From positions 356,516 through 420,515 of the forward strand of contig NW_025825212.1 in the NCBI RefSeq assembly GCF_002878395.1: 64,000 nucleotides of DNA, given 5' to 3'. Position numbers and translations under genes: made by a program. Positions within the stretch are counted from its first letter, which is position 1. Each line of letters opens with the position of its first letter. Under the pieces are notes generated by a model. That model saw only the letters and a list, made by a program, of their open reading frames with translations, was not told the origin of the DNA and ran no database searches. The DNA comes from Capsicum annuum (lineage: Eukaryota; Streptophyta; Magnoliopsida; Solanales; Solanaceae). This document shows, one piece after another, positions 55,106 to 64,000 of the stretch.

Positions 55106-57676
55106 TGTAAGAATCCGTAAAACTCATAGCTTATTTCAATCCTTTAAGCTTGTTAAGGGGTCCCAAAATTAGAAAATTCTAGCTAAGTATTCAAATTTAG
55201 TGTTATTTTAGCCTTTGAAAGTTGGCAATCTTATTTCGTAACCTTTACATCCATTAAATGTTTATATTTTGAGTTAATTAAAGATCATGAATGTCAATAG
55301 GTGTTCACGGACAAGTTTCAGATTTTTGGACTTCGTTTGAAGCCCTTTACAATCCTAAACTAGTGAAACAACATGATAGTCGATGCAACGATCAACATGA
55401 TCTTGATGCGTTGCGTCGACTATCATGTTGATAAATGTTTTCCCTAGATCCCAGTGTCCAATTCCAGTGAACTGATGTGGACTCGATGTGGCATGTTGGC
55501 TATCACGTCGATGCCAACGATGTGGTACGTCAGCCTGTGCGTCAATGATTCAGTTTATAGTCATTAAAAGCCACATACTCAGGGTTAATTAAGTTTTTTT
55601 CCCACACCCTTCAGCCCCCATAACACGAAATTTAGCCTTATTTTAGCATGTTATACTGATTCTTTCAGAAATTACTCAAGACCAAACACCCTAGGTAAAT
55701 TAAATAAATTCAAGGCTCAAGATTCCACCGTTAATTTTCCAGAATTCACCAATTAAGGTATGTGTAGTGTTCATCCAAGGGTTCCTTCTACCCTTGGAGT
55801 CCAAGAAACTCTTTTATAGCTCATGTAGAGTGATTTCATGATTTCTATAATTTGAATTAAAGTGTATTCATGATTATTACTTAATTGGGTTTCTATTTTA
55901 AGATTTATTTCAAGATTCATGTAGAGTTAATTGATATGTGTTCTTTAGTATGTGAATTCTTGTTGAAACTCTTGGAATTGTGAAATTGAAATTGAATCAC
56001 GATGTCTACATGTTGTTTTAGTATTATGTGCCTATATTATGCCCCATAGGTGTTTGATGAATTGTCCATGTGAATTGAATAGTGAAATTATATCATGTTA
56101 GCATGTATGCAAGTTCAGGTCATGCAAGTGTTTGCTTGAATGCCCAAATAAGTGAATGATGACTAAGTAGTTAGTTGTTCATGTTATGCAAGTGTTTGCT
56201 TGAATACCCAAATGAGTGAATGATGACGAAGTAGCTAGTTACCATGTCTCAAGATTATGCTCTATCTTTTAAGTTTATGCTATCGAGTCCTAGAGGTATT
56301 TAATACCCAAAAATTTAGCTTCTTGTCTAGAGCTATGGTCACTCACAGAGTAGTATCAGTCATGTCACGATTAGTAGAACTAAATCAATTACAGAACTAA
56401 GGAAAACTTTGTGAATTCAGAATCAGTCCACTTCAGTTAAGTAAAATCAGTTTAGTTCATTTATACAGTACGATCAGTAATAGTTCAGTCTAGCCTAGTA
56501 CAATTTAGAATTCAGTCCAGCGTCTATTCAATTGGGCGTAGGATTAAGCACCGAGTTAACTCAAGGATGGGGACTCAATTTACAGTAGAGGGCGTAATCC
56601 TTAGAAGCAGTTCTTGCATTCCAAAACTACGTAGCCAGCGTAGGTTGAGACATCAACCTACCAGTTGAGGGTTGATGAGGTGATCTACCTGCCAGTTGAG
56701 GGTACCTCCATTCTCATTTAGAGCACCTGCCAGATGAGGATGACTCAGCACTTGTCCTTACCCGTAGCATAGTATTGACACCCTTCCAATTAGGATTATG
56801 GGTTTGAAACTAAATCAATTAGAGAAGGGGCATATCGTTTAGATGATTACTTTCCACAGTCTCAGTTTCAGAATCTCTTTTAGTATAGAACTCAGTTCTG
56901 TTCCACAGATTCATGATGTCAGACATAGTTACTCAGCTCAGTATGGGACTTAGTATAGTTACCCAGAATCAAGAATGTCAGATACAGTCATTAATTTACC
57001 AGTAATTCATTATTAGTATACTTAGATATCAGTTAATCAGTATTCAGATTTAGTATTCAGTGTTATTATGATCTCAGTATAATTTACATATTCATGCATG
57101 TACTCTCATTTAGTTATACTCATGATATTCAGTTAATATTGTTCATCCATATGAACCCATGCATTTCAGCCTACCTCACTGAGCATACTAGTACATTCAA
57201 AGTATTGATGCATGTTTTTCTTTTCCGCTATGATTCTTATCTCATAGGTTAAGACGCACGGGCTCCCGAGCACCCTTAGAAGTTCAGATTCTCATCATAC
57301 AGTGTTAGTGATGAGTCTTTATAATTTGAGGATGTGATTATTTATTTCAGCATTTTGGTTTATTTTTAGTAGTCAGAGTTAGTCGGGGACTTGTCAGATT
57401 AACTCCACAGTTCAAACAGTTTAGAGGCTTTTCAGACTAGAATATTTTCAGACAGTTGTTCAGTTTAAGTATTGATGTTCAGTTTTTGTATTGTGATACC
57501 ATATTTTGTATTATTTATAGTATTAAACCTTATGGATAGTTTTTTTTGCCTATTTTCCATATATTTATTATATTATTATTCAGTTATTGCAGCAGGTGTT
57601 AGTCATGCATTAGCTTGTAGTCCTTCGGGATTACGAGCACCATGTAGCGTCTGGAGTACAAACTCGGGGAGTTACA
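55106..57676 (+). repeat. 5' LTR of Tekay element
   Basis: 2571 bp, TGTAAGAATCC to GGGAGTTACA. Preceded by TTCAC (55101-55105), the likely target duplication; its partner is beyond the window. The downstream half is rich in CAGTTCAG/TTAGTATAG text, with CTGCCAGTTGAGG in three diverged copies at 56655-56735. Confidence 0.88.
55369..55430. repeat. 62 bp near-perfect hairpin in 5' LTR
   Basis: CAACATGATAGTCGATGCAA pairs with the complement of TTGCGTCGACTATCATGTTG around a short CATGATC-type loop. The 3' LTR (about 63125-63175) keeps only the right arm in decayed form. Confidence 0.7.
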
Positions 57677-57679
57677 AAC

Positions 57680-57692
57680 TTTGTATCAGAGG
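57680..57692 (+). promoter_or_regulatory. Primer binding site of Tekay element (tRNA-iMet type)
   Basis: TTTGTATCAGAGG follows the LTR end TTACA by three bases; the normal form is TTTGGTATCAGAGC. Confidence 0.75.
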
Positions 57693-57897
57693 CTAAGGTT
57701 CAACAGAGTCCTAGGAATTCTAAAAGTCACATCTAGTAGAATCTTGTGCATGGGTGTGTTGCGCGCCACACTTATGGACCAGAGGATACGAGATATTTTA
57801 GTAAAAGTTTCCCTTCTTTCAGTATTCATGTCATGCGAGTGAGCATGAGCTCCAGTTAAACTATCAGTCTAATCCTTTCTCTTCTATTTACAAAAAT
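57693..57897 (+). other. Leader of Tekay element
   Basis: About 200 bp between primer site and the gag start; no feature seen. Confidence 0.6.
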
Positions 57898-59010
57898 ATG
57901 CCTCCAAAGAGGACTAAGGGAAGGGGAACAGGACACCATCAAGAACCCCAGCCCATCCAGCCAAATCCACTAGACGAATACGTCTCCCACGTTGAGTTCA
58001 GAGTAGCATTCACCACCCTAGCACATTCTGTGGCAGCCCAGAATGAATGCCCAGCTGCTGTTTTAGCCAACCCAATGGCCAATACTGCTGCTGCCAGGAT
58101 TTGGGACTTCACCCAAATGAACCCCTATCGTTTACCTGGTGTAAGTTAGATGAGAGCCCTCAGGAATTTCTTGATCAGGTGCAGAAGGTTACTGATATTA
58201 TGGCAGTAACCATTGTCAAGAGTATGGAGTTAGCCGCATATCAGTTGCAAGATGTGGCTCACTCATTATTTAAATAGTAAAAAGAAGAAAGGGCCGCAGA
58301 TGTAGGGTCCATATAGTGGGAGGAGTTTGCCACTGCTTTTCTAGATAGGTTCTTCCCACTGGAGTTAAGGGAAGCAAAGGTTTTAGAATTTATAAATATG
58401 AAGTAGGGCAATATGATAGTGAAAAAGTATTCTCTGAAGTTTACTTAATTAACTAGATATGCTCCTCATGTGGTGGCAGAAGCACATCTCGAATGAGTAA
58501 GTTTGTGTTAGGGGTGTCGGTCAGAGTGATCAAGGAGTGTAGGACCGTAATGCTTATTAAGGAGATGGACATGTCTAGGCTTATGGTCCATGCTCAGTAG
58601 ATAAAGGAAGCTAAGAATAAAGAGAATGAGAAGGAGAACTAGAGAGCGAGAAGAAGTAATTTCAACTTCGCTCAGCCTAAGTCAGAAGGTGGGAATCTTT
58701 CTCAGTTTCTTTGAAAATCATCAGTCCTAACTCTGTGCTCAGCCAGTGCTCGTATACAAAAATTTAGAGACGGCAGTAGGGATTGGGCACTAGGCCCTAA
58801 ACCCTAGGGTAGTGTTAGAGTGCTCGAACCAATCCCATTTATCAAAAGTATGGCAAAAATCACCAGGGTATCTGTAGAGCAGGTAGAGATGTGTTTTTTG
58901 AGTATGGAAAGCCAGGTCACAGAGTCAGAGATTATCCCCAGTCAGGTTCTCAGGGTCAGAATAACAGTCCCCCAGCCCAGCCTGGTCGCCCGAATCAGCA
59001 GAGTGTTGCT
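57898..59010 (+). pseudogene. Tekay gag with degenerate zinc knuckle
   Basis: Starts MPPKRTKGRGTG at 57898, the usual chromovirus gag start, and stays mostly in frame 1. Core text: LDESPQEFLDQVQKVTDIMA, MELAAYQLQDVAHS, FATAFLDRFFPLELREAKVL and a YAPHVV segment near 58460. Stops at the WKEERA, IQWEEF, MKQGNM and FTQLTRYA positions stand for Gln or Trp codons. The knuckle at about 58890-58938 reads FFEYGKPGHRVRDYP: two of the Cys that should bind zinc are Phe and Tyr, while the His and GKPGH are kept. Gag would form particles and bind RNA; non-functional here. Confidence 0.75.
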
Positions 59011-59100
59011 TCCAGTGCCAACAGTGGGCAATGTCCAAATAGACTCTATGCTCTTCAGTCTTGACAGGATCAGGAGAGTTCTCCTGATATGGTCACTGGT

Positions 59101-59400
59101 ACATTACAAGTTTTCCATTTGTATGTTTATGCTTTGCTAGATCCAGGAGCTTCTTTGTGCTTTGTTACTCCATATATAACAGTTGATTTTAGAGTCAGTC
59201 CCAAAATTCTAGTAGAGCCTTTATCAGTCCCTACCCAATAGGTAAATCCATCATAGCCAGGCAGTTATACAGGAACTACCCAGTAATGATATTCTAGAAA
59301 GTCACTTCAGTAGACTTAGTTGAATTAGAGATGATTGATTTTGATGTCATTCTTAACATGGATTAGCTTTATTCCTACTATACCTTAGTCGACTACAGAA
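59101..59400 (+). pseudogene. Tekay aspartic protease region
   Basis: Same frame as gag. TLQVFHLYVYALLDPGASLC followed by FVTPYITVDF carries the protease signature with catalytic Asp in DPGA (codon 59140-59142). Downstream a TAG replaces Gln (VPTQ*VNPS), then frames change before IDFDVILNMD*L near 59340, where the normal text has a WL pair. It would cut the polyprotein. Confidence 0.7.
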
Positions 59401-59681
59401 ATAGATTTGTCCAAATTCAGTTTCAAAATGAGTCCGTCCTAGAGTGGAGGGGTAGTACTTCAACACTTAGGGGTCAGCTTATTTCTTACCTTCGGCTAGA
59501 TAAATAATATTTAAGGGATATGTCTACCATCTTGTTTGAGTCCAGGACTCTAGTTCAGAAATGCGTACTCTTGAGTCAGTGTTAGGAGCATGTGAATTCC
59601 TAGATGTGTTTCCCAAATATCTTTCCAGAGTTCCTCCGGAAAGAAAAATTAATTTCAGAATTGATCTTCTTCTAGATACTT

Positions 59682-60348
59682 AGCCCATATCTATTCCGCC
59701 ATATAGAATGGATCCAGAAGAACTCAAAGTATTAAAAGAGCAGTTAAAGGATCTCCTAGATAAGGGATTCATCAAACCAGTGTGTCCCTGTGGGGTACAC
59801 CACTTTTATTCGTGTGTAAGAAAAATGGTTCCCTCAGAATGTGTATTGACTATCGTCAGTTAAATCAAGTCACAGTCAAGAGAAAGTATCCGCTTCCCAA
59901 AATCGATAGCTTATTTGACCAACTTCAGGGTACCATTTTCTTCTCTAAGATAGACCTCAGATCAGGCTATCACCAGCTTAGATTCAGGGAGTGTGACATC
60001 CCAAAAATAGCTTTTAGAACTCGGTATGGTCACTTTGAATTCTTAGTCATGTCCTTTGGTCTTACCAATGTCCCAACATCCTTCATGAATTTGATGAGCC
60101 ATGTGTTTAAGCAGTACTTGGACATGTTCATCATAGTCTTCATAGATGACATTCTCGTCGACTCCCACAGTGAACATGATCATGCAAACCATCTCAGAAT
60201 AGTACTACAGACTCTTAGAAATCATCTGTTATTCTCTAAATTCAGTAAGAGAAAATTTTGGCTGAGGTCAGTAGCTTTCCTTGGCCATATCATTTATGGT
60301 GATGGCATTAGAGTTGATCCCAAAAAGACTAAAGTAGTGAGAAACTAG
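59682..60348 (+). pseudogene. Tekay reverse transcriptase
   Basis: Begins [20 protein letters not shown] in frame 2 and meets a one-base deletion near 59780 (FIKP / SLWGTP). It then stays open for 188 codons in frame 1: [68 protein letters not shown] and the catalytic box FIDDIL (two metal-binding Asp kept), ending [19 protein letters not shown]. All palm motifs are present; only the upstream deletion, a TAG before the PISIPP box and the stop at 60349 break it. It would copy the element RNA into DNA. Best-preserved domain of the window. Confidence 0.85.
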
Positions 60349-61000
60349 ACTATATCTATCTCTCAATCAGATATTATGAGTTTCTTAGGTTTGGCCGGCT
60401 ATTACTGATGGTTCATTGAGGGATTTTCATCTTTTGTATCCCCTATATCTGCATTGACTCAAAAGAAAGTCAAGTTCCAGTGGTCAGATTCTTATGAGAA
60501 GAGTTTTCAAGAGTTGAACAGTCGACTCACTACACCTCCAGTGTTAACCTTAGTAGATAGTTCAGACGACTTTGTTATGTGTTGTGATGCTTCAAGAGTT
60601 AGTTAGGGGTGTGTTTTGATGGAAAGAGGTAAGTTCATAGCCTATGCCTCTAGACAGTTTAAACCCTATGAGAAGAATTTTCCTACTCATGATCTTGAGC
60701 TAGCAACAGTAGTACTTGCCTTAAAGATTTGGAGGCACTAGTTGTATAGAGTTTGCATTGATGTGATTACAGACCATAAGAGCCTACAGTATTCTCTCAG
60801 AAAGACGTAAATCTCCATTATAGAAGGGGTTGGAGTTGTTGAAAGACTATGACATGAGTGTCCTGGATCATCCGAGCAAGGACATTGTAGTGGCTGATGC
60901 TCTTAGTAGAATTTCTATGGGTAGTATTTCTTATGTAGAGGACAGTAGGAAGAATCTAGCTTAAGAAGTTCATCCACTAGCCTGACTAGGTGTCCTCTTA
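60349..61000 (+). pseudogene. Tekay RT connection and RNase H
   Basis: Frame 1 continues after the stop: FLGLAGYY, TGA for Arg, WFIEGFSSFVSPISALTQKK and FQWSDSYEKSFQELNSRLTT. RNase H motifs follow: FVMCCDASRVS with the first catalytic Asp, a [22 protein letters not shown], the Glu in [16 protein letters not shown], and ITDHKSLQY with its Asp. A frame change near 60810-60830 leads to LLKDYDMSVLDHPSKD and VVADALSRISMGS in a new frame. RNase H removes the RNA strand after copying. Three breaks at least. Confidence 0.78.
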
Positions 61001-62303
61001 GTTAATTCAGCAGAAGGTAGTGTATGGGTGCAGAGTAGTTCTGAATCATCCCTAGTTTCCGAAGTGAAGGAAAAATAGGATAAGGATCCCAGTCTAGTCA
61101 AGTTGAAAGAATCAGTCAGAGATCAAAAGGTAGTCATTTTCTCCCAAGGAGGAGATAGTGTTTTGCGTTGTCAGGGTCGACTATGTGTTCCAGGAGTAGA
61201 TGACTTAAGGCAGCAAATTCTTGCAAAAACACATAATGCACGCTACTTTATTCATCCAAGGGCTAATAAGATGTACAGTGATTTGAGATATATATATGTG
61301 TAGTGGGATGAATAAAAATATTGCAAAGTTTGTGGATAAGTTCTCAACATATCAGCAGGTTAAGATTGAGTATCAGAAGCCTAGTGGGTCCATGTAAGAG
61401 TTCAGCATTCCCACCTGGAAATGGGAAGAAGTGAACATAGACTTTCTGATGGGTTTGCCTCATACTTATGGTCAGCATGATTTAGTTTGGGACATTGTAG
61501 ATAGGATGACCAAATCAGCTTATTTCCTACCAGTCCATACGTCTTACTCAGTTGAGGATTATGCCAAACTCTATATTAGGGAATTGGTTAGATTTCACAG
61601 TGTTCCATTGTCCATCATCTCAGATAAAGGTTCCTATTTCATCTTTCATTTCTAGAAAGCGTTCCAAAGGGGTCTTGGTACTCAAATTTGCCTCAGTATA
61701 TCCTTTTATCCTCAGATAGATGGTCAAGCAGAAAGGACCATTCATACTTTAGAGGATATGTTGCGAGCATGTACGATAGACTTTAAAGGTAGTTGGTATG
61801 AACACTTACCTTTGATTGAGCTTGCATACAACAATTTTTATAATTCCAGTATTTAGATGGCTCAGTTTGAGGTGCTTTATAGGAGGAGGTGTAAATCTCC
61901 CATTGGTTGGTTTGAAATGGGTAAGGCCACAGTGGTAGGGCTTGACTTAGTATTTGATACCTTAGAGAAAGTTCAGTTGATCAGGAAAAGGCTTAAGACA
62001 GCTCAAAGCCGTTAAAAATCGTACGCAGATGTGTGTAAAAAGGATCTTGTGTTTAAGATTGGTGACTATGTGTACTTGAAAATCTCTCCTATGAAAGGAG
62101 TGAAGTTTTTTGGCAAGAAGGGGAGACTTAGTCCCCAATATATCTGTCCTTACCGAACTATCAGCCATTTAGGAAAGGTAGCTTATGAGCTTAAGTTGCC
62201 TTCGGATCTATCTTCAGTCCATCCAGTGTTTAATGTCTCCTTGCTAAAAAAATGCATAGGTGACCCATCAGCTGTTGTCCCCATAGAGGGCATAGATGTT
62301 TAG
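61001..62303 (+). pseudogene. Tekay integrase
   Basis: N-terminal part 61103-61303 (VLRCQGRLCVPGVDDLRQQI, THNARYFIHPRANKMYSDLR) contains the His pair of the HHCC finger; the Cys pair lies in a frame-shifted stretch near 61320-61360. The core at 61431-61655 gives WDIVDRMTKSAYFLPVHTSY (first Asp) and SVPLSIISDKGSYF (second Asp); after a TAG it goes on with DGQAERTIHTLEDMLRAC (Glu), i.e. a DDE triad with the usual spacing. The C-terminal part 62031-62303 has YVYLKISPMKGVKFFGKKGR and LPSDLSSVHPVFNVSLLKKC. Stops at 61653, 61855 and 62014 are TAG or TAA. Confidence 0.8.
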
Positions 62304-62513
62304 AACAACCTCTCTTACGAAGAGATTCTAGTTGAAATCCTTGACTATCAGATTCATAGACTGAGCAACAAAGAAATCCCTCTAGTTAAAGTTCTTTGGT
62401 GGAATCAGTCAGTTGAGGGAGATACTTGGGAATCAGAAGCAGATATGCAGACCAAGTATCCTTACCTCTTCTCTACAAACTCAAATTCAGCTCAAGGTAA
62501 TAGTTTTCCCTAA
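62304..62513 (+). pseudogene. Chromodomain at integrase C-terminus
   Basis: After a TAG at 62301 (Gln expected in DVQNN), frame 3 reads LSYEEILVEILDYQIHRLSN, KEIPLVKVLWWNQSVEGDTW and ESEADMQTKYPYLF, stopping at 62513. Aromatic residues of the chromo fold (Y, WW, W) are present. In chromoviruses this domain directs integration to heterochromatin by binding modified histones. Confidence 0.82.
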
Positions 62514-62847
62514 GCTTATTCAGTTTTCTACTCAGATTTTCCATTACAAGATTGGTATTAGTTACCATTGCATATTCAGTCATATGTTGAGGAGTTAGTT
62601 TTGTCATGTGTGTTCATGTATCAGATATGCATGTTCAATATAACAAACTCAGCTTATTAGTAATCCCAGTCATGCATTCATGGATCAACTCAGTCATGTA
62701 CTCATGCATTAGATATGCAGGTTCAACATAAAATTTAGTATGTCAATAATGACAGTCAAATAATCATGTTTTAGATGTTCATTTTCAGTAAGTTTAGTCT
62801 ACCAGTATTCTCAGCTTAGTCAGTCTCATTCAAGAATGAATGTTCCC
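62514..62847 (+). other. 3' untranslated region of Tekay element
   Basis: No coding text. TCATGCATT..TGGATCA..CAGTCATG and TGTTCATTTTCAGT-like phrases recur loosely. Nothing else seen. Confidence 0.5.
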
Positions 62848-62860
62848 AATAGGGAGATAA
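62848..62860 (+). promoter_or_regulatory. Polypurine tract of Tekay element
   Basis: AATAGGGAGATAA abuts the LTR start TGTAAGACC at 62861. Confidence 0.75.
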
Positions 62861-64000
62861 TGTAAGACCTCGTAAAATTCTTAGCTTAATACAGTCCTAT
62901 AAGCTTGTTAAGGGGTCCCAGACTTAGAAAATTCTAGCTAAGTATTCAGACTTAGTGTTATTTTAGCCTTCAAAAGTTGGAAATCTTATTGCGACCTTCA
63001 CATCCATTAAATGTTGATACTTGAGTTAATTTATGATCAGGAATGTCAATAGGTGTTCCCGAACAAGTTTCAAATTTTTTGGACTTCGTTTGAAGCACCT
63101 TTAGAATTCTAAACCAGTGAATCAACACTATCTTGATGTTTCACCTCGACTATCAAGTTGATAAATGTTTTCCCCAGCTCCCAGCATCTAATTTTAGTGA
63201 GCCGACGCGGACTCAACGAGGTGTATTAGCTATCGCTTCGATGCTAATGACGCGGTGTATCAGCCTGCGTGTCGATGATTTAGTTTATAATCATTAAAAT
63301 GATGTGTCCTTAGGGTTTATTAAGTTTTTTTCCCACGCCCTTCAGCCCCTACAACACAAAATTTAGCTCTCATTTAGCAAGTTATAGTCATTCTTTTAGA
63401 AATTATTCAAGAACAAAAATGCTAGGTGAATTAAATTAAAATTCAAGGCTCACGATTCCACCGTTAATTTTCTACCATTCATCAAATAAGGTATGCGAAG
63501 TGTTAATCAAAGGGTTCCTTACACCCTAGGAGTTCAAGAAGCTCTTCTAAAGCTTATGTAGAGTGATTTCATGATTTCCATGATTTGAATTAAAGTATAT
63601 TCATGATTATTATTTAATTAGGTTTCTATTTCATGATTTATTTCAAGATTCATATAGAGTTAATTGATATGTCTGCTTTAGCATATGAATTCATATTGAA
63701 ACTCTTGGAATTGTGAAATTGAAATTGAATCACAATGTCTACATGTTGTTTTAGTATTATGTGCATATATTATGCCCCACAAGTGTTTGATGAATTGTCC
63801 ATGTATTGTCCATGTAAGTTGAATAGTTAAATTATATCATGTTAGCATGTATGCAAGTTCATGTCATGCAAGTGTTTGCTTGAATGCCCAAATGAGTGAA
63901 TGATGACCAAGTAGTTAGTTGTTCATGTCAAGCAAGTGTTTGGTAGAATGACCAAATGAGTGAATGATGACTAAGTAGTTAGTTAAAATGTCTCAAGATT
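62861..64000 (+). repeat. 3' LTR of Tekay element, cut by window end
   Basis: First 1140 bp of the LTR, collinear with 55106-56260 including the CACCCTTCAGCCCC stretch and the GCAAGTGTTTGCTTGAATG phrase near the end. Confidence 0.88.

Larger units (their letters stand above)
55106..64000 (+). mobile_element. Tekay/Del-type chromovirus, decayed, 3' end outside window
   Basis: 5' LTR 55106-57676, primer site about 57680-57692, gag, protease, RT, RNase H, integrase and chromodomain in the canonical Ty3-gypsy order, purine tract, 3' LTR from 62861. The C-terminal chromodomain and the iMet-type primer site place it in the Tekay (Del) chromovirus lineage. Coding parts hold many stops and several frameshifts. 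In the first ~97 aligned LTR positions I count 13 differences, so it is old. Confidence 0.88.

Overview
The window is repeat-rich plant nuclear DNA, almost certainly from Solanaceae. Pepper (Capsicum) is my best guess, because the ULP1-type genes with introns full of CATCTGTTG/CAACAGATG repeats resemble what I recall from that genus; this is inference from memory. I found no intact protein-coding gene and no tRNA or rRNA. Nearly everything is LTR retrotransposon, nested up to three deep, plus foldback DNA transposons, MITE relics and two broken ULP1-type genes.

Layout. 1-1687: start of a chromovirus-type LTR on the minus strand. 1729-30551: an outer Ogre/Tat-type Ty3-gypsy element on the plus strand. 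Its leader is interrupted at 3527-20822 by a second, complete 17.3 kb element of the same family (two LTRs of about 4.6-4.7 kb, tRNA-Arg-type primer site, target duplication GTTAC/ATTAC). Both elements carry two successive gag-like modules and no recognisable protease, reverse transcriptase or integrase, so they are non-autonomous. Their 3' untranslated regions hold hairpin ladders, tandem repeats and a recurrent motif around GGATACGTAGGCG. 30552-32145: relic of a copia/SIRE-like or LARD element with a probable LTR. 32360-33290: a degenerate GGTCGAGTC-rich minisatellite.

34216-39900 is a zone of DNA transposons: a 292 bp foldback MITE, two long-inverted-repeat foldback elements of 1.1 and 1.3 kb with 9 bp target duplications (Mutator-like), and Stowaway-like relics.

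40141-54970 holds two convergent ULP1-type (C48 peptidase/DUF1985-like) pseudogenes, plus-strand 40141-52232 and minus-strand 54570-52780. The plus copy is interrupted by an 8.2 kb Athila-type element (42137-50314) with an exact TTGGG duplication; that element in turn contains a 5'-truncated RTE LINE (44597-45480). 54971-64000: a Tekay/Del-type chromovirus (5' LTR, gag, protease, RT, RNase H, integrase, chromodomain, 3' LTR running off the window) inserted 135 bp into an older LTR of its own family.

The breaks are not random. Most in-frame stops lie where relatives have Gln (CAA/CAG), Arg (CGA) or Trp (TGG), i.e. they are C-to-T or G-to-A transitions, as expected for long methylated, silenced repeats. 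The window reads as heterochromatin built by serial insertion; the most unusual structures are the palindrome-filled introns of the ULP1-type genes and the modular, pol-less Ogre derivatives.
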